This document shows, in pieces, positions 42,306 through 50,273 of a stretch of DNA of 64,000 nucleotides; position 1 is the stretch's first letter; each line of letters opens with the position of its first letter. Under the pieces are notes generated by a model that saw only the letters and a program-made list of their open reading frames with translations, was not told the origin of the DNA and did no database searches. Origin of the DNA: Limibacter armeniacum. GTDB lineage: Bacteria; Bacteroidota; Bacteroidia; Cytophagales; Flammeovirgaceae. The stretch is taken from contig NZ_JBAJNO010000003.1 in assembly GCF_036880985.1 (NCBI RefSeq), positions 62,001 to 126,000 of the forward strand, in the 5' to 3' direction. The position numbers were made by a program, and so were the translations under genes.

Positions 42306-43259
42306 ATGCATAAAAACACATTTGGTAAACTAGGGTGGACTCCTGAAAGAATTGAGAAGTTAAACGGTAAAACTTACCTTATCACAGGTGCAAATGCAGG
42401 AGCTGGTTTTCAGGCAGCTAGAATACTTTTAGGTAAAGGAGCCGAAGTCGTGATGCTAAACCGCAGCATTGAAAAATCGAACAAAGCCATCGCCGACTTG
42501 AAAGCAGAATTTGGTACAAGTGCCAAGGTTTCATTTATTAAAATGGACTTATCAGAGCTTGACTCCGTACGCAATGCTGCAACAGAAGTAATAAAGACCA
42601 TTCCCAAAATTGACGTCTTGATTTGCAATGCCGCCATCGCACAAGTGCCCAAACAAACTTTTACAAAAGACAGTTTTGAAAGTCAGCTAGGCGTAAATCA
42701 TTATGGACATTTTCTTTTGTGTGGATTACTTTACGAGAAAATAGAGGAATCAAAAGGACGTATAGTAGTCGTAGGAAGTGAAGGGTATAAAATGGGCATT
42801 AAAACCATTCAGTTTGATGATATGAACTGGGATAAGAATTATCACCCCAACGATACGTATTGCCATAGTAAACTAGCTCAAATGCTATTTGCATATGAAT
42901 TACAAGACCGAATTAAAGCAGCCAACAAGAATGTAAAAGTATATGTATGTCACCCTGGTGCATCTGCCACTTCATTGATTAAAAATAATGGTGGTTTAAT
43001 GAATCGGATTATTTTTGGATTAATGTCTATGACACCATTGGTACAATCAGCCGAAAAAGGTGCATATCCTGAAGTAATGTGTGCTACAGAGGCGGATGAA
43101 AACTTGAATCAGAAGTCATATTATGGACCAACGGGAAGAATGCAATGGACGGGACCTGTGGGCGAGTGTAAACTTGAGTCTTTTGCACAGGATAAGACTG
43201 TGGCTAAGAAGTTGTGGGAAGTAAGCGAAAAAACAACAGGCTTACAATGGAATCTCTAA
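42306..43259 (+). CDS. Short-chain dehydrogenase/reductase (SDR)
   Basis: 317 residues, an extended classical SDR. The nucleotide-binding motif is TGANAGAGFQAARIL near residue 25, followed by the structural NAA motif (ICNAAIAQV). The catalytic pair is Y-x-x-x-K in DTYCHSKLAQ, with a serine in VVVGSEGYK. The C-terminus resembles retinol-dehydrogenase/oxidoreductase types used on alcohols and ketones. It is the first gene of a tight run: a membrane protein gene follows after 25 nt, then the AraC regulator after 1 nt, so the three are probably one operon. Confidence 0.9.
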   Translation: MHKNTFGKLGWTPERIEKLNGKTYLITGANAGAGFQAARILLGKGAEVVMLNRSIEKSNKAIADLKAEFGTSAKVSFIKMDLSELDSVRNAATEVIKTIPKIDVLICNAAIAQVPKQTFTKDSFESQLGVNHYGHFLLCGLLYEKIEESKGRIVVVGSEGYKMGIKTIQFDDMNWDKNYHPNDTYCHSKLAQMLFAYELQDRIKAANKNVKVYVCHPGASATSLIKNNGGLMNRIIFGLMSMTPLVQSAEKGAYPEVMCATEADENLNQKSYYGPTGRMQWTGPVGECKLESFAQDKTVAKKLWEVSEKTTGLQWNL

Positions 43260-43284
43260 TTTAGAAACCCTTAAAATATTAGTC

Positions 43285-43797
43285 ATGGACATATTAAAAA
43301 TATCAACAGATTGGGCGAAATCCGAACTTGTTTCAACTTCTTTCTTTATCATTATCGGAGTTGTATTTGTTATGGCAAGCTTCGGGTTTTGGCAGTTCGG
43401 AAAAACTGATTTAGCGAGAGCATATATCATTCCACTTCTAGTAGCTGGAGCTTTTTTAATGATCGTAGGTTTTGGATTATTTTTTACAAATAAAGCCCGA
43501 ATTACTCAGTTTGAAACCGCATACAACAAAGATGTTTCGGTATTAATTACATCAGAATTGGAGCGTACAGAAAGCACGTTGAAGGAGTATAATACTATTG
43601 TATTTACGAGCATCCCTATCATTATTGTGGTTTGCAGCTTGGTTATTTTCTTCCTGAACACACCTATATGGCGCGCAAGTATGATTTCTGCTATTGCTAT
43701 GTTGGCGGTTATTTTACTGATTGACGGATTGGCACATGCTCGAATTGACGATTACAATAAACAATTACTACAAGCCAAAAAAGAATTGACAAAATAG
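43285..43797 (+). CDS. Hypothetical membrane protein of the SDR/AraC cluster
   Basis: 170 residues. Two N-terminal helices (about 20-40, FIIIGVVFVMASFGFW, and 53-73, IIPLLVAGAFLMIVGFGLFF), a middle polar helical stretch with KDVSVLITSELERTESTLKE, and two more helices (SIPIIIVVCSLVIFFL; ISAIAMLAVILLIDGLAHAR). It ends in a basic tail. No named family recognised. A fragment of a second copy of its last ~70 residues lies right after the AraC gene. It sits between SDR and AraC genes, so it is likely part of the same response, perhaps a sensor or transporter component, but there is no motif for either. Confidence 0.72.
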   Translation: MDILKISTDWAKSELVSTSFFIIIGVVFVMASFGFWQFGKTDLARAYIIPLLVAGAFLMIVGFGLFFTNKARITQFETAYNKDVSVLITSELERTESTLKEYNTIVFTSIPIIIVVCSLVIFFLNTPIWRASMISAIAMLAVILLIDGLAHARIDDYNKQLLQAKKELTK

Positions 43798-43798
43798 A

Positions 43799-44710
43799 AT
43801 GCAGCACTTTAAAACATTATCAGCTTATCTGGATTATTTAGAGCTTCCAAGTCCGGAGCATCCTATGTTGAGCGTGTTTTCGGCAATAGGTGAAGGTCAT
43901 TTGCCTTGTCCTAAAAAAAGCTCCCCTCCTATTACCAATGATTGCTATTCTATTAGTTTTAAGAAGATTGTAAAGGGTGACTTAAACTATGGACGAACAA
44001 AATATGATTTCACCAATGGCGCTTTGTTTTTCATCGCTCCAAGGCAAGTGCTACAATGGGATAGCAGCGTAGTGTTTGATCAAAAAGGCTTTTCGATAAA
44101 CTTTCACGAAGATTTTATTAAAGGGACAGAGTTAGCGCAACAGATCAAGAAATATGGCTTCTTTTCGTATTCAGCAAATGAAGCACTGCACCTTTCACCC
44201 AAAGAAGAAAAACAGATCGAATCGATTGTAGAAAATATTGACATCGAATACCAGAACAATCAGGATGAATTCAGCAAGGACATCATCATTTCTCAACTGA
44301 GCACACTTTTAAAATATGCACATCGCTTTTATGAAAGACAGTTTTTAAACCGAAAGGAACTTTCAAATGATTTGCTGGAGCAGTTCAATCGTCAATTAGA
44401 AGATTATTTTGATTCGGGACAATTGCAGGAAAAAGGGATTCCAAGCATTGAGCAAATTGCGGATAAACTATTCGTCTCACAGCGCTACCTAAGCGATACA
44501 CTTAAAAAAGAAACAGGAAAAACCTCAACTGAGCATTTGCAATTGTACCTGATTGATGAGGCCAAAAATATTTTATTGAACCCCAACAAAACAATTGCTG
44601 AAGTAGCTTACGAATTGGGCTTCGAATACCCTCCCTATTTTTCGAGATTATTCAAAAAGAAAGAAGGCATCAGCCCTACAGCGTACAGAGAAAAATATAA
44701 AATTAATTAA
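43799..44710 (+). CDS. AraC-family transcriptional regulator
   Basis: 303 residues, complete. The N-terminal ~190 residues form the ligand/dimer part (a cupin-like run with DFTNGALFFIAPRQVLQW). The C-terminal two-HTH domain has IEQIADKLFVSQRYLSDTLK and TIAEVAYELGFEYPPYFSRL, followed by GISPTAYRE. Closely related to the regulator at the left edge of the window. The ATG comes 1 nt after the stop of the membrane-protein gene, so translation is coupled. The likely target is its own operon with the SDR; the inducer is unknown. Confidence 0.94.
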   Translation: MQHFKTLSAYLDYLELPSPEHPMLSVFSAIGEGHLPCPKKSSPPITNDCYSISFKKIVKGDLNYGRTKYDFTNGALFFIAPRQVLQWDSSVVFDQKGFSINFHEDFIKGTELAQQIKKYGFFSYSANEALHLSPKEEKQIESIVENIDIEYQNNQDEFSKDIIISQLSTLLKYAHRFYERQFLNRKELSNDLLEQFNRQLEDYFDSGQLQEKGIPSIEQIADKLFVSQRYLSDTLKKETGKTSTEHLQLYLIDEAKNILLNPNKTIAEVAYELGFEYPPYFSRLFKKKEGISPTAYREKYKIN

Positions 44711-44927
44711 CCTTGGAAAGATTAAAATTGACCACTCAATAGACGAATACAAAACCATCGGTTTCAATGTCATTCCATTTATTATAGTTGCCGCTGCGCT
44801 GTTAATCGTTTTCGTTGACAAGCCCATCACAACTATTGCCATGATGGTAGTTATTTTGTTGTTGGACAGTAATGCCAATGCTAGAATCACAGAGTATAGA
44901 AATCAATTGGATTTAGTGGACCAATAA
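44706..44927 (+). pseudogene. Partial second copy of the cluster's membrane protein (3' end only)
   Basis: A frame of ~73 residues without a start codon, overlapping the end of the AraC gene. It reads IDEYKTIGFNVIPFIIVAAA, then DKPITTIAMMVVILLLDSNA and NARITEYRNQLDL. Aligned with the tail of the protein at 43285-43797 it matches in order: KEYNTIVFTSIPIIIV, TPIWRASMISAIAMLAVILL, IDGLAHARIDDYNKQL. It is divergent, so not a fresh copy: either an old tandem duplication or the end of a related cluster from recombination. Confidence 0.78.
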
Positions 44928-45111
44928 GAAAAAGAGAACGTTTATATCATAAGCTAGACCTGACTGATAGGTTTGGCTTTTTTTGTGACCAACCAAGACT
45001 TAAAGATCTAAAGGATTGGAAGTATAAAAGGTAACACATACTGCTTGCCTCAATTTCTGTTTCCCCACTTTACCTTGCTAAACAAGCGTTTTAAAACGAC
45101 TTAAACGTTTA

Positions 45112-45175
45112 TAAATACTATATTAAGAAGGATCAAACTCAAACAAACGATAGCTAGACATCAAGTGACATAAAA
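45112..45175 (+). repeat. Copy 5 of recurrent promoter-like element
   Basis: Contains AATACTATATTAAGAAGGAT, then AACGATAGCTAGACATCAAG. It matches the block TACTATATTAAGAAG of the copy at 10783 and the ACGATAGCT of the copy at 1504. It ends 13 nt before the next gene. Confidence 0.5.
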
Positions 45176-45188
45176 ATGAATTACAATA

Positions 45189-45614
45189 ATGAAAATTGAA
45201 CCTTTTGGAAATATTAAACTCAATGTAAAGGACAATGAATGGTTTGGAGATGTAGAAAATATTTGTCCACACAACAAAGTCGAACTAAGTATTTGTCTTC
45301 AAAGCACAAATCAAGACCTGAGTCAAAAGATTGATTTGGTCAAAGAATTAGCATCAGACTATGAAAAGATTGTTGCTTCTCTTTACGATCTAGCTTACCA
45401 AAAGTACAAGAATACAGAATTTGAAGTGACCCGAGAAGAAATAGAAAAAATGTACTTCCTATCTGCAGTAAATTTGAAAGAAGACAATGAAACATGGTGG
45501 TTGACAATGGAGCCAAACTTTAATGTCACTCCTATTTATAATCACTTCTTGCGATTTACAATGCACCGACGAAAAATCATTTGGGCTAACTTTGAAATTA
45601 ATATAACATCCTAA
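45189..45614 (+). CDS. Hypothetical protein, possibly DUF2262-like
   Basis: 141 residues, soluble, no signal. An N-terminal beta-rich part (FGNIKLNVKDNEWFGDVEN) is followed by a helical middle (KIDLVKELASDYEKIVASLY, then DLAYQKYKN) and a C-terminal part (WWLTMEPNFNVTPIYN, HRRKIIWANFEINI). The pattern of an opening NEWF tryptophan, central helix and closing tryptophan resembles DUF2262-type proteins, but I would not insist. Preceded by copy 5 of the recurrent element. Stand-alone accessory gene. Confidence 0.6.
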   Translation: MKIEPFGNIKLNVKDNEWFGDVENICPHNKVELSICLQSTNQDLSQKIDLVKELASDYEKIVASLYDLAYQKYKNTEFEVTREEIEKMYFLSAVNLKEDNETWWLTMEPNFNVTPIYNHFLRFTMHRRKIIWANFEINITS

Positions 45615-45693
45615 CATAAGTTAAACTTCGTATTTGCCCTGTAGATAGCAGTTGTTCTTCATAGGTAAACTGTAAATAGAAAAAGAATCTAAA

Positions 45694-46151
45694 ATGCAGA
45701 AGAAACTAAGAGTTGGAATAGCACTATTAAGTTTGACAGTATTTGTCATTTTGTTGACTCAGGATGCTATTGTCTAAATGATTTTGATGGTCAAAAAACA
45801 CATTCATCATTCTCATTACTTATTATGGGCAGTACGGTAGTCCTAGGAGGAGGACTACTTGAGTGGTTAGTTTGGCTTGCTAATCCAAGCTACATTTTAT
45901 CAATGATATTGTTTATCAAGGGCAAAAGAAATGGACTTAAACTGAGTATCACTTCAACTATAATCGCACTCTCATTTTTAAATTGGAATAAAATACTTGC
46001 TGCTGAAAATGGAAGAAAGGCTACAATCCATTCTCTAGAACTTGGATATTGGTTATGGACATCGAGTATGGCTATCTTAAGTATTGAAATGAGATTCTAT
46101 TATTTTAAAAGAAAAAATCACGAAAGCATAACAAAAACGAGACTACATTAA
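45694..46151 (+). pseudogene. Frameshifted small membrane-protein gene
   Basis: Begins MQKKLRVGIALLSLTVFVIL in one frame, runs into a TAA after LTQDAIV, and continues in a second frame from about 45771 (CLNDFDGQKTHSSFSLLIMG, then STVVLGGGLLEWLVWLANPS) to a normal stop. One base lost or gained near GCTATTGTC explains the break. The second part includes IHSLELGYWLWTSSMAIL and two more membrane helices. Only the 3' part could be translated from its internal ATG (45825). A frameshifted gene or a sequencing error. Confidence 0.68.
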
Positions 46152-46184
46152 AACATGGTATAACATACTATTATTAGCAATAAA

Positions 46185-46712
46185 ATGAAGACTTTGATTG
46201 AAACTGAAAGGTTATTATTGAGAGAGATTACTTTTGATGATAAAGAGGAATTGCTTCAGTTGCACTCTGATCCAGAGGTTCAAAAATGGACCGGGGAGCC
46301 TGTTATTGAATCAATGAAGGAAATAGAAAAGGCAATTGATATAAGACAAAATAACTATAGACAGTATGGGTTTGGAAGATTGGCTGCAATCCAAAAAGAT
46401 ACAAGCGAATTCATTGGTTGGGTAGGACTGACTTATTTGCAAGAATTTGACAAAGTGGACCTTGGGTACAGACTTAAAAAGAAATACTGGGGAATGGGCT
46501 TCGCAACTGAAGCCTCCAAAGCCATTATTGATTATGGCTTTAACATACTTAATCTTGATTTAATAATAGCTATAGCTTTACCTGAAAACAAGGCTTCAAT
46601 CAGAGTCATGGAGAAGGTAGGAATGATATATGATAAGCAAGCTCCTTATGATGAAATGATATTAGATGCCATTTGGTATAAATTAGATAGGACCACTTAT
46701 AACAAAAGATAA
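46185..46712 (+). CDS. GNAT N-acetyltransferase, RimJ/RimL type
   Basis: 175 residues of the GNAT fold. It opens TERLLLREITFDDKEELLQL, has the acceptor-side segment FIGWVGLTYLQEF and the acetyl-CoA pyrophosphate-binding region YRLKKKYWGMGFATEASKAI, and ends with ENKASIRVMEKVGM, all typical of the RimJ/RimL branch, which acetylate protein N-termini or small amines. AT-rich, single gene, 52 nt before the macrodomain gene (49 nt to its first ATG), same strand; shared function with it is only a possibility. Confidence 0.93.
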   Translation: MKTLIETERLLLREITFDDKEELLQLHSDPEVQKWTGEPVIESMKEIEKAIDIRQNNYRQYGFGRLAAIQKDTSEFIGWVGLTYLQEFDKVDLGYRLKKKYWGMGFATEASKAIIDYGFNILNLDLIIAIALPENKASIRVMEKVGMIYDKQAPYDEMILDAIWYKLDRTTYNKR

Positions 46713-46764
46713 CACCTTATAAAAATACATTTAATGCTAATCGTAGGCTGCAATTACAAATATG

Positions 46765-47277
46765 ATGGAAATAAGATTAATAAAAGGTGACATCACAAAG
46801 ATTGAAGTTGATGCAATTGTTAACGCAGCTAATACTTCCCTTTTAGGAGGAGGTGGAGTTGATGGAGCAATCCATAGAGTTGGAGGACCTCAAATTCTAG
46901 AAGAATGTAGAAAAATCAGAGCTAGACAAGGAGGATGTAAAGTAGGTGAAGCCGTAATTACTACTGCTGGTAATTTAAATGCTAAGTTTGTAATTCATAC
47001 TGTCGGCCCTAGGTGGAATGAAGGAAATTCCAATGAAGCAGAAAAATTAAAAAACTGTTATATCAACTCCTTGAAATTAGCTAGTGAAAATGGAATAAAA
47101 TCAATTGCTTTTCCAAATATTAGTACTGGAATTTATGGTTATCCATTAGAAGAAGCTGCTGATATTGCAATTAAAACTGTTACAGAAGCAGATTTTCCTG
47201 AAATAAAATCAATAACTTTTGTCTGTTTTGGAGATGATAACTACAGGCTTTATGATAAAAAAATAAAGCAATTGTAA
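46765..47277 (+). CDS. Macrodomain protein, O-acetyl-ADP-ribose deacetylase (YmdB-like)
   Basis: 170 residues from the second of two adjacent ATG codons; the first (46762) adds one Met. A complete macrodomain: [39 protein letters not shown] with the catalytic Asn/Asp/Gly loop, [20 protein letters not shown], and the second ligand loop [18 protein letters not shown]. This subgroup (MacroD/YmdB type) removes ADP-ribose from proteins or deacetylates O-acetyl-ADP-ribose. A conserved gene of unnamed family follows 192 nt later; together they may form an ADP-ribose-handling unit. Confidence 0.96.
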   Translation: MEIRLIKGDITKIEVDAIVNAANTSLLGGGGVDGAIHRVGGPQILEECRKIRARQGGCKVGEAVITTAGNLNAKFVIHTVGPRWNEGNSNEAEKLKNCYINSLKLASENGIKSIAFPNISTGIYGYPLEEAADIAIKTVTEADFPEIKSITFVCFGDDNYRLYDKKIKQL

Positions 47278-47469
47278 CCAACATCATATATGAAATAAGG
47301 AATCCGTTTTGTTTCTTGACGGATATGATGTGCAATGGTTTCAATTGATTTTTCCCTTAAAGTTATACAATGTTTAATCAGTGAGTTTATTCAGTTATCT
47401 ATTCGCTTGATACTTTGTCCCCTCTCCACACAGAGATTACACTGAACATTATCGATAAAAAATTAGCCC

Positions 47470-48462
47470 ATGTGGTTTGAAGACTTAGTAGGATTTGAAG
47501 AGGTATCCCCAGAGGATGTAAGAAGTAAACTTTACTTAGAAGGTCAAAATATTATTTCAAGAGTTAATGGTAAATCCTTTCAATATGGGACTTTAGAAAC
47601 TCCAACTTTAAAAGACCTAAAAGAACAATCTTACATGGATGTTTACACAGGTAGTTTAAGTGTCAATGAGATAGTAGGTGATGTACAAGAAATACATTGT
47701 CTAAAGGAAAATAATAACGCTTTGTTTCAAGCTGCTTCTCAATTCAATGTATTGGAAATGATTACTCCGCATATAGTCCCAGAAAGAGGAGTAGGAATTT
47801 ATGAAAAGGATCGCACTCAAGGTCCTGCCTGTGCAATTGCTTGTGGAGCAGGAACAATTTACAGAAATTATTTTGTACCACTAAACAATCAAATTGGTCA
47901 ATCATCCAACAATCAAATTGATTGTTTAGAATTGATTGGAGACAAATTAAACAATAATGAGCTAAGTCTGTGGCGAATGCAGAATGGATACGCTTTAATT
48001 CATCAAGAAGGCATTTTAAAGATTAATTCAATTATTAATAATTTTCATGAAGAACAAAGGGAACTTCTAAAAGAAAAACTTAAGATAGGAATTCAGTGGA
48101 ATACAGAGGTAACCATTAGTAAATCAAAACAAATAGTTACACAAGCATATTGTTCAGCATTACCCGTTGCTTATTCAAATATTGAATCATTCTATTGGGA
48201 AAGCTTTGCCAGATTGATTCTTGAAGCTACTTATGAGGCAACTTTATATGCAGGATTGATTAACCTAGATAGAAACTATAGCAATAAAGTATATTTGACT
48301 CTTGTTGGGGGAGGTGCTTTTGGAAATGAAATTGACTGGATAACTGAATCTTTATTCATAGCTCTTAAAAAGTTTAGAAATACTCCTTTAGACGTATATG
48401 TTGTAAGCTATGGAAGCTCAAACATACATATAGCTGATTTGATAAAGAAAATTAATCGATAA
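47470..48462 (+). CDS. Conserved protein of an unnamed family, possibly macrodomain-related
   Basis: 330 residues, cytoplasmic. The conserved-looking blocks are WFEDLVGFEEVSPEDVRSKL, GDVQEIHCLKENNNALFQAA, SQFNVLEMITPHIVPERGVG, a glycine/cysteine loop GPACAIACGAGTIYRNYFVP, QIGQSSNNQIDCLELIG, and, near the C-terminus, VYLTLVGGGAFGNEIDWI with VYVVSYGSS. From memory, proteins with these blocks occur in scattered bacteria and eukaryotes and have no assigned function. The VGGGAFGN loop and the beta-strand order resemble macrodomain-like ADP-ribose pockets, which fits its position behind a true macrodomain. The catalytic role is not known. Confidence 0.7.
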   Translation: MWFEDLVGFEEVSPEDVRSKLYLEGQNIISRVNGKSFQYGTLETPTLKDLKEQSYMDVYTGSLSVNEIVGDVQEIHCLKENNNALFQAASQFNVLEMITPHIVPERGVGIYEKDRTQGPACAIACGAGTIYRNYFVPLNNQIGQSSNNQIDCLELIGDKLNNNELSLWRMQNGYALIHQEGILKINSIINNFHEEQRELLKEKLKIGIQWNTEVTISKSKQIVTQAYCSALPVAYSNIESFYWESFARLILEATYEATLYAGLINLDRNYSNKVYLTLVGGGAFGNEIDWITESLFIALKKFRNTPLDVYVVSYGSSNIHIADLIKKINR

Positions 48463-48527
48463 CAGCCAAACTTCTTTCGTATTAAAAGTGAGGTTTCGTT
48501 TATGCAATTTGTGTCACATAAAACTTT

Positions 48528-48641
48528 ATGAATAAATTCCTTTTTTATATGTTGGTTCTTGCTGTCTCTGGAACTGCTATTTTTTATCTCTTGGGCTACT
48601 TCGGTCAAACAAACTGGATTCCCCGTCACAAACTTAAATAA
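48528..48641 (+). CDS. Very small membrane protein (37 residues)
   Basis: An ATG-started frame, MNKFLFYMLVLAVSGTAIFY, then LLGYFGQTNWIPRHKLK and stop. One membrane helix with a basic tail. It may be a real micro-protein or the 5' end of a longer, truncated gene. AT-rich, in the debris zone before the IS4-like element. No family recognised. Confidence 0.35.
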   Translation: MNKFLFYMLVLAVSGTAIFYLLGYFGQTNWIPRHKLK

Positions 48642-48693
48642 TGGCTCTTCAAAATGTTATAGCCATACTGTTATAGCGCTCTAAAGAAAAATA

Positions 48694-48840
48694 ATGGAAG
48701 TACGAGAATTTGAAGTGAATGGAACGAAATTCGTATTCAATATATTAAAGCATAACACAGAACCATGCTCTGGATGTGGGATACCTGCTTGTGGAAAAGA
48801 AGATATAACTGATATGGAGAATATTGCATATGAAAGCTAA
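48694..48840 (+). CDS. Small cysteine-motif protein (48 residues)
   Basis: An ATG-started frame MEVREFEVNGTKFVFNILKH, then EPCSGCGIPACGKEDI and a short acidic end. The C-x-x-C-G-x-P-x-C cluster could bind a metal, or be the remains of a larger protein with such a motif. The density of cysteines in a small, otherwise AT-rich frame is unusual for chance. No family recognised; may be a fragment. Confidence 0.35.
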   Translation: MEVREFEVNGTKFVFNILKHNTEPCSGCGIPACGKEDITDMENIAYES

Positions 48841-48993
48841 ATCTCACAAATTTCAACTTAAAATAACTAGAGGATAAAAACGAAGTCTACACCTTATATC
48901 CCAGCAGAAACTATTCACAACACGTATGCAAACCGTTGTACTTAATTTATATGAGAACACTTTTTTTGACATTAATTACTTATTACATTTTTT

Positions 48994-50273
48994 CACTCTA
49001 CGGTACAGTTTTAAAAACAAAGTGAATTAAGAGTATAATACTGGATTACAGGATATTTGCAGGTCATTTCAGTGGCTGATTGGGGCAATAAAAAGCAAAG
49101 GTCTAACTTTGCCGTTCGCCAAAACCACAAGCCAGACCTTTACCTTTATGTTGACTGCAAATATACTTGAAATCCTCTGCGGTTTCCAAATCGTCAAAGG
49201 CAAACCAAGCAAACAGGTACTAGCCAAGCTAATTACGGCCTTGGTGGAAGATGAAAATGTGCAATTTCATCAGATAGCCAAAAACTTGCCATCCAAGGCG
49301 CAAAAAGCTTCTCGGACCAAGCAAGTCAAACGCTTTATGTCAGGAGCTGTGTTCAATTATCAGGCCCTGATGGCATGGTTGTTTTCCTGCCTGCCATCCG
49401 GAAAGATCACCCTCTGCATTGACCGAACCAACTGGCAGTCCAGAAAGCAGGCAGTGAATATTCTGGCAGTGACGGCCTACAGTCATGGCGTGGGTTTTCC
49501 ACTGGCTTTTCGGCTACTGGACAAAAAAGGAAACAGCCACCAGCAGGAGCGTATTGATTTGCTGAAGGAAGTACTTCAGATTGTGCCTCCCGAACGGATC
49601 GGGAAAGTGATTGCAGACCGGGAGTTTATCGGCAAAAAGTGGCTTCGGTTTATGACCATGCAAGGGATTGTCTTCTGCGTTCGGATTCCATCACACCACA
49701 AAATCAACATCGATGGTGTGGAGAAAACAGGAGAGGTATGGAGCAAAGAAGGCTTTCGCTGTACTGACCGAAGAGCAACGATCTATGGAATGGACCTGAC
49801 TCTTTCCATGCAGATGACCAAGGATAAAAACGGGCGAAAGGACTACCTGATCGTAGTCTCAAACCTGATGAAAAGAGGCTTGCTGTCAAGCTATAGAAAA
49901 CGGTGGAGCATCGAGGTGTTCTTCCAGTCGCTCAAAGGGCGGGGATTCAACCTGGAAGCCACTCACCTGACCAAATTGGATCGGCTTGAAAGACTTTTTG
50001 CTGTGGTGTGTATGGCCTTTGCTGTTTGTCACTTATTTGGCGTGGCTTTCCATGAAAAAGTACAAAACATAAAAGTAAAGAACCACGGTTACAGGGAGAA
50101 CAGCTATTTCAGAAAGGGAAAAGATCTGTTGCAGGAACATTTCTGTACGAGACCCCGCCAAGTAGGTAATGAGATCAAAGGACTTTGGAAGAAGTTTTGG
50201 AGGGGAATTAGTCCCAAAACACCATCTGAAAAACTGGTTTTTAGTTGGTTATAAAAAAGTGTACCGTAGAGTG
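48994..50273 (+). mobile_element. IS4-like insertion sequence with 9-bp target duplication
   Basis: 1280 bp bounded by inverted repeats: CACTCTACGGTACAGTTTT at 48994-49012 and its complement at 50255-50273, with 18 of 19 positions paired. The 9-bp direct repeat ACATTTTTT flanks it at 48985-48993 and 50274-50282, a duplication size used by IS4/IS10-type elements. It carries one intact transposase and so may be active. It sits inside an exported-protein gene, splitting it. Confidence 0.9.
49148..50254 (+). CDS. IS4-family transposase
   Basis: 368 residues from the ATG giving MLTANILEILCGFQIVKGKP; an in-frame TTG 13 codons earlier is possible. The DDE triad is probably D in LCIDRTNWQ, D in KVIADREFIG and E in RWSIEVFFQSLKGRG; the Y-(2)-R-(3)-E-(6)-K signature of IS4 is present in SYRKRWSIEVFFQSLKG. 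The stop lies at the right inverted repeat. Uninterrupted, so likely functional. Confidence 0.93.
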   Translation: MLTANILEILCGFQIVKGKPSKQVLAKLITALVEDENVQFHQIAKNLPSKAQKASRTKQVKRFMSGAVFNYQALMAWLFSCLPSGKITLCIDRTNWQSRKQAVNILAVTAYSHGVGFPLAFRLLDKKGNSHQQERIDLLKEVLQIVPPERIGKVIADREFIGKKWLRFMTMQGIVFCVRIPSHHKINIDGVEKTGEVWSKEGFRCTDRRATIYGMDLTLSMQMTKDKNGRKDYLIVVSNLMKRGLLSSYRKRWSIEVFFQSLKGRGFNLEATHLTKLDRLERLFAVVCMAFAVCHLFGVAFHEKVQNIKVKNHGYRENSYFRKGKDLLQEHFCTRPRQVGNEIKGLWKKFWRGISPKTPSEKLVFSWL

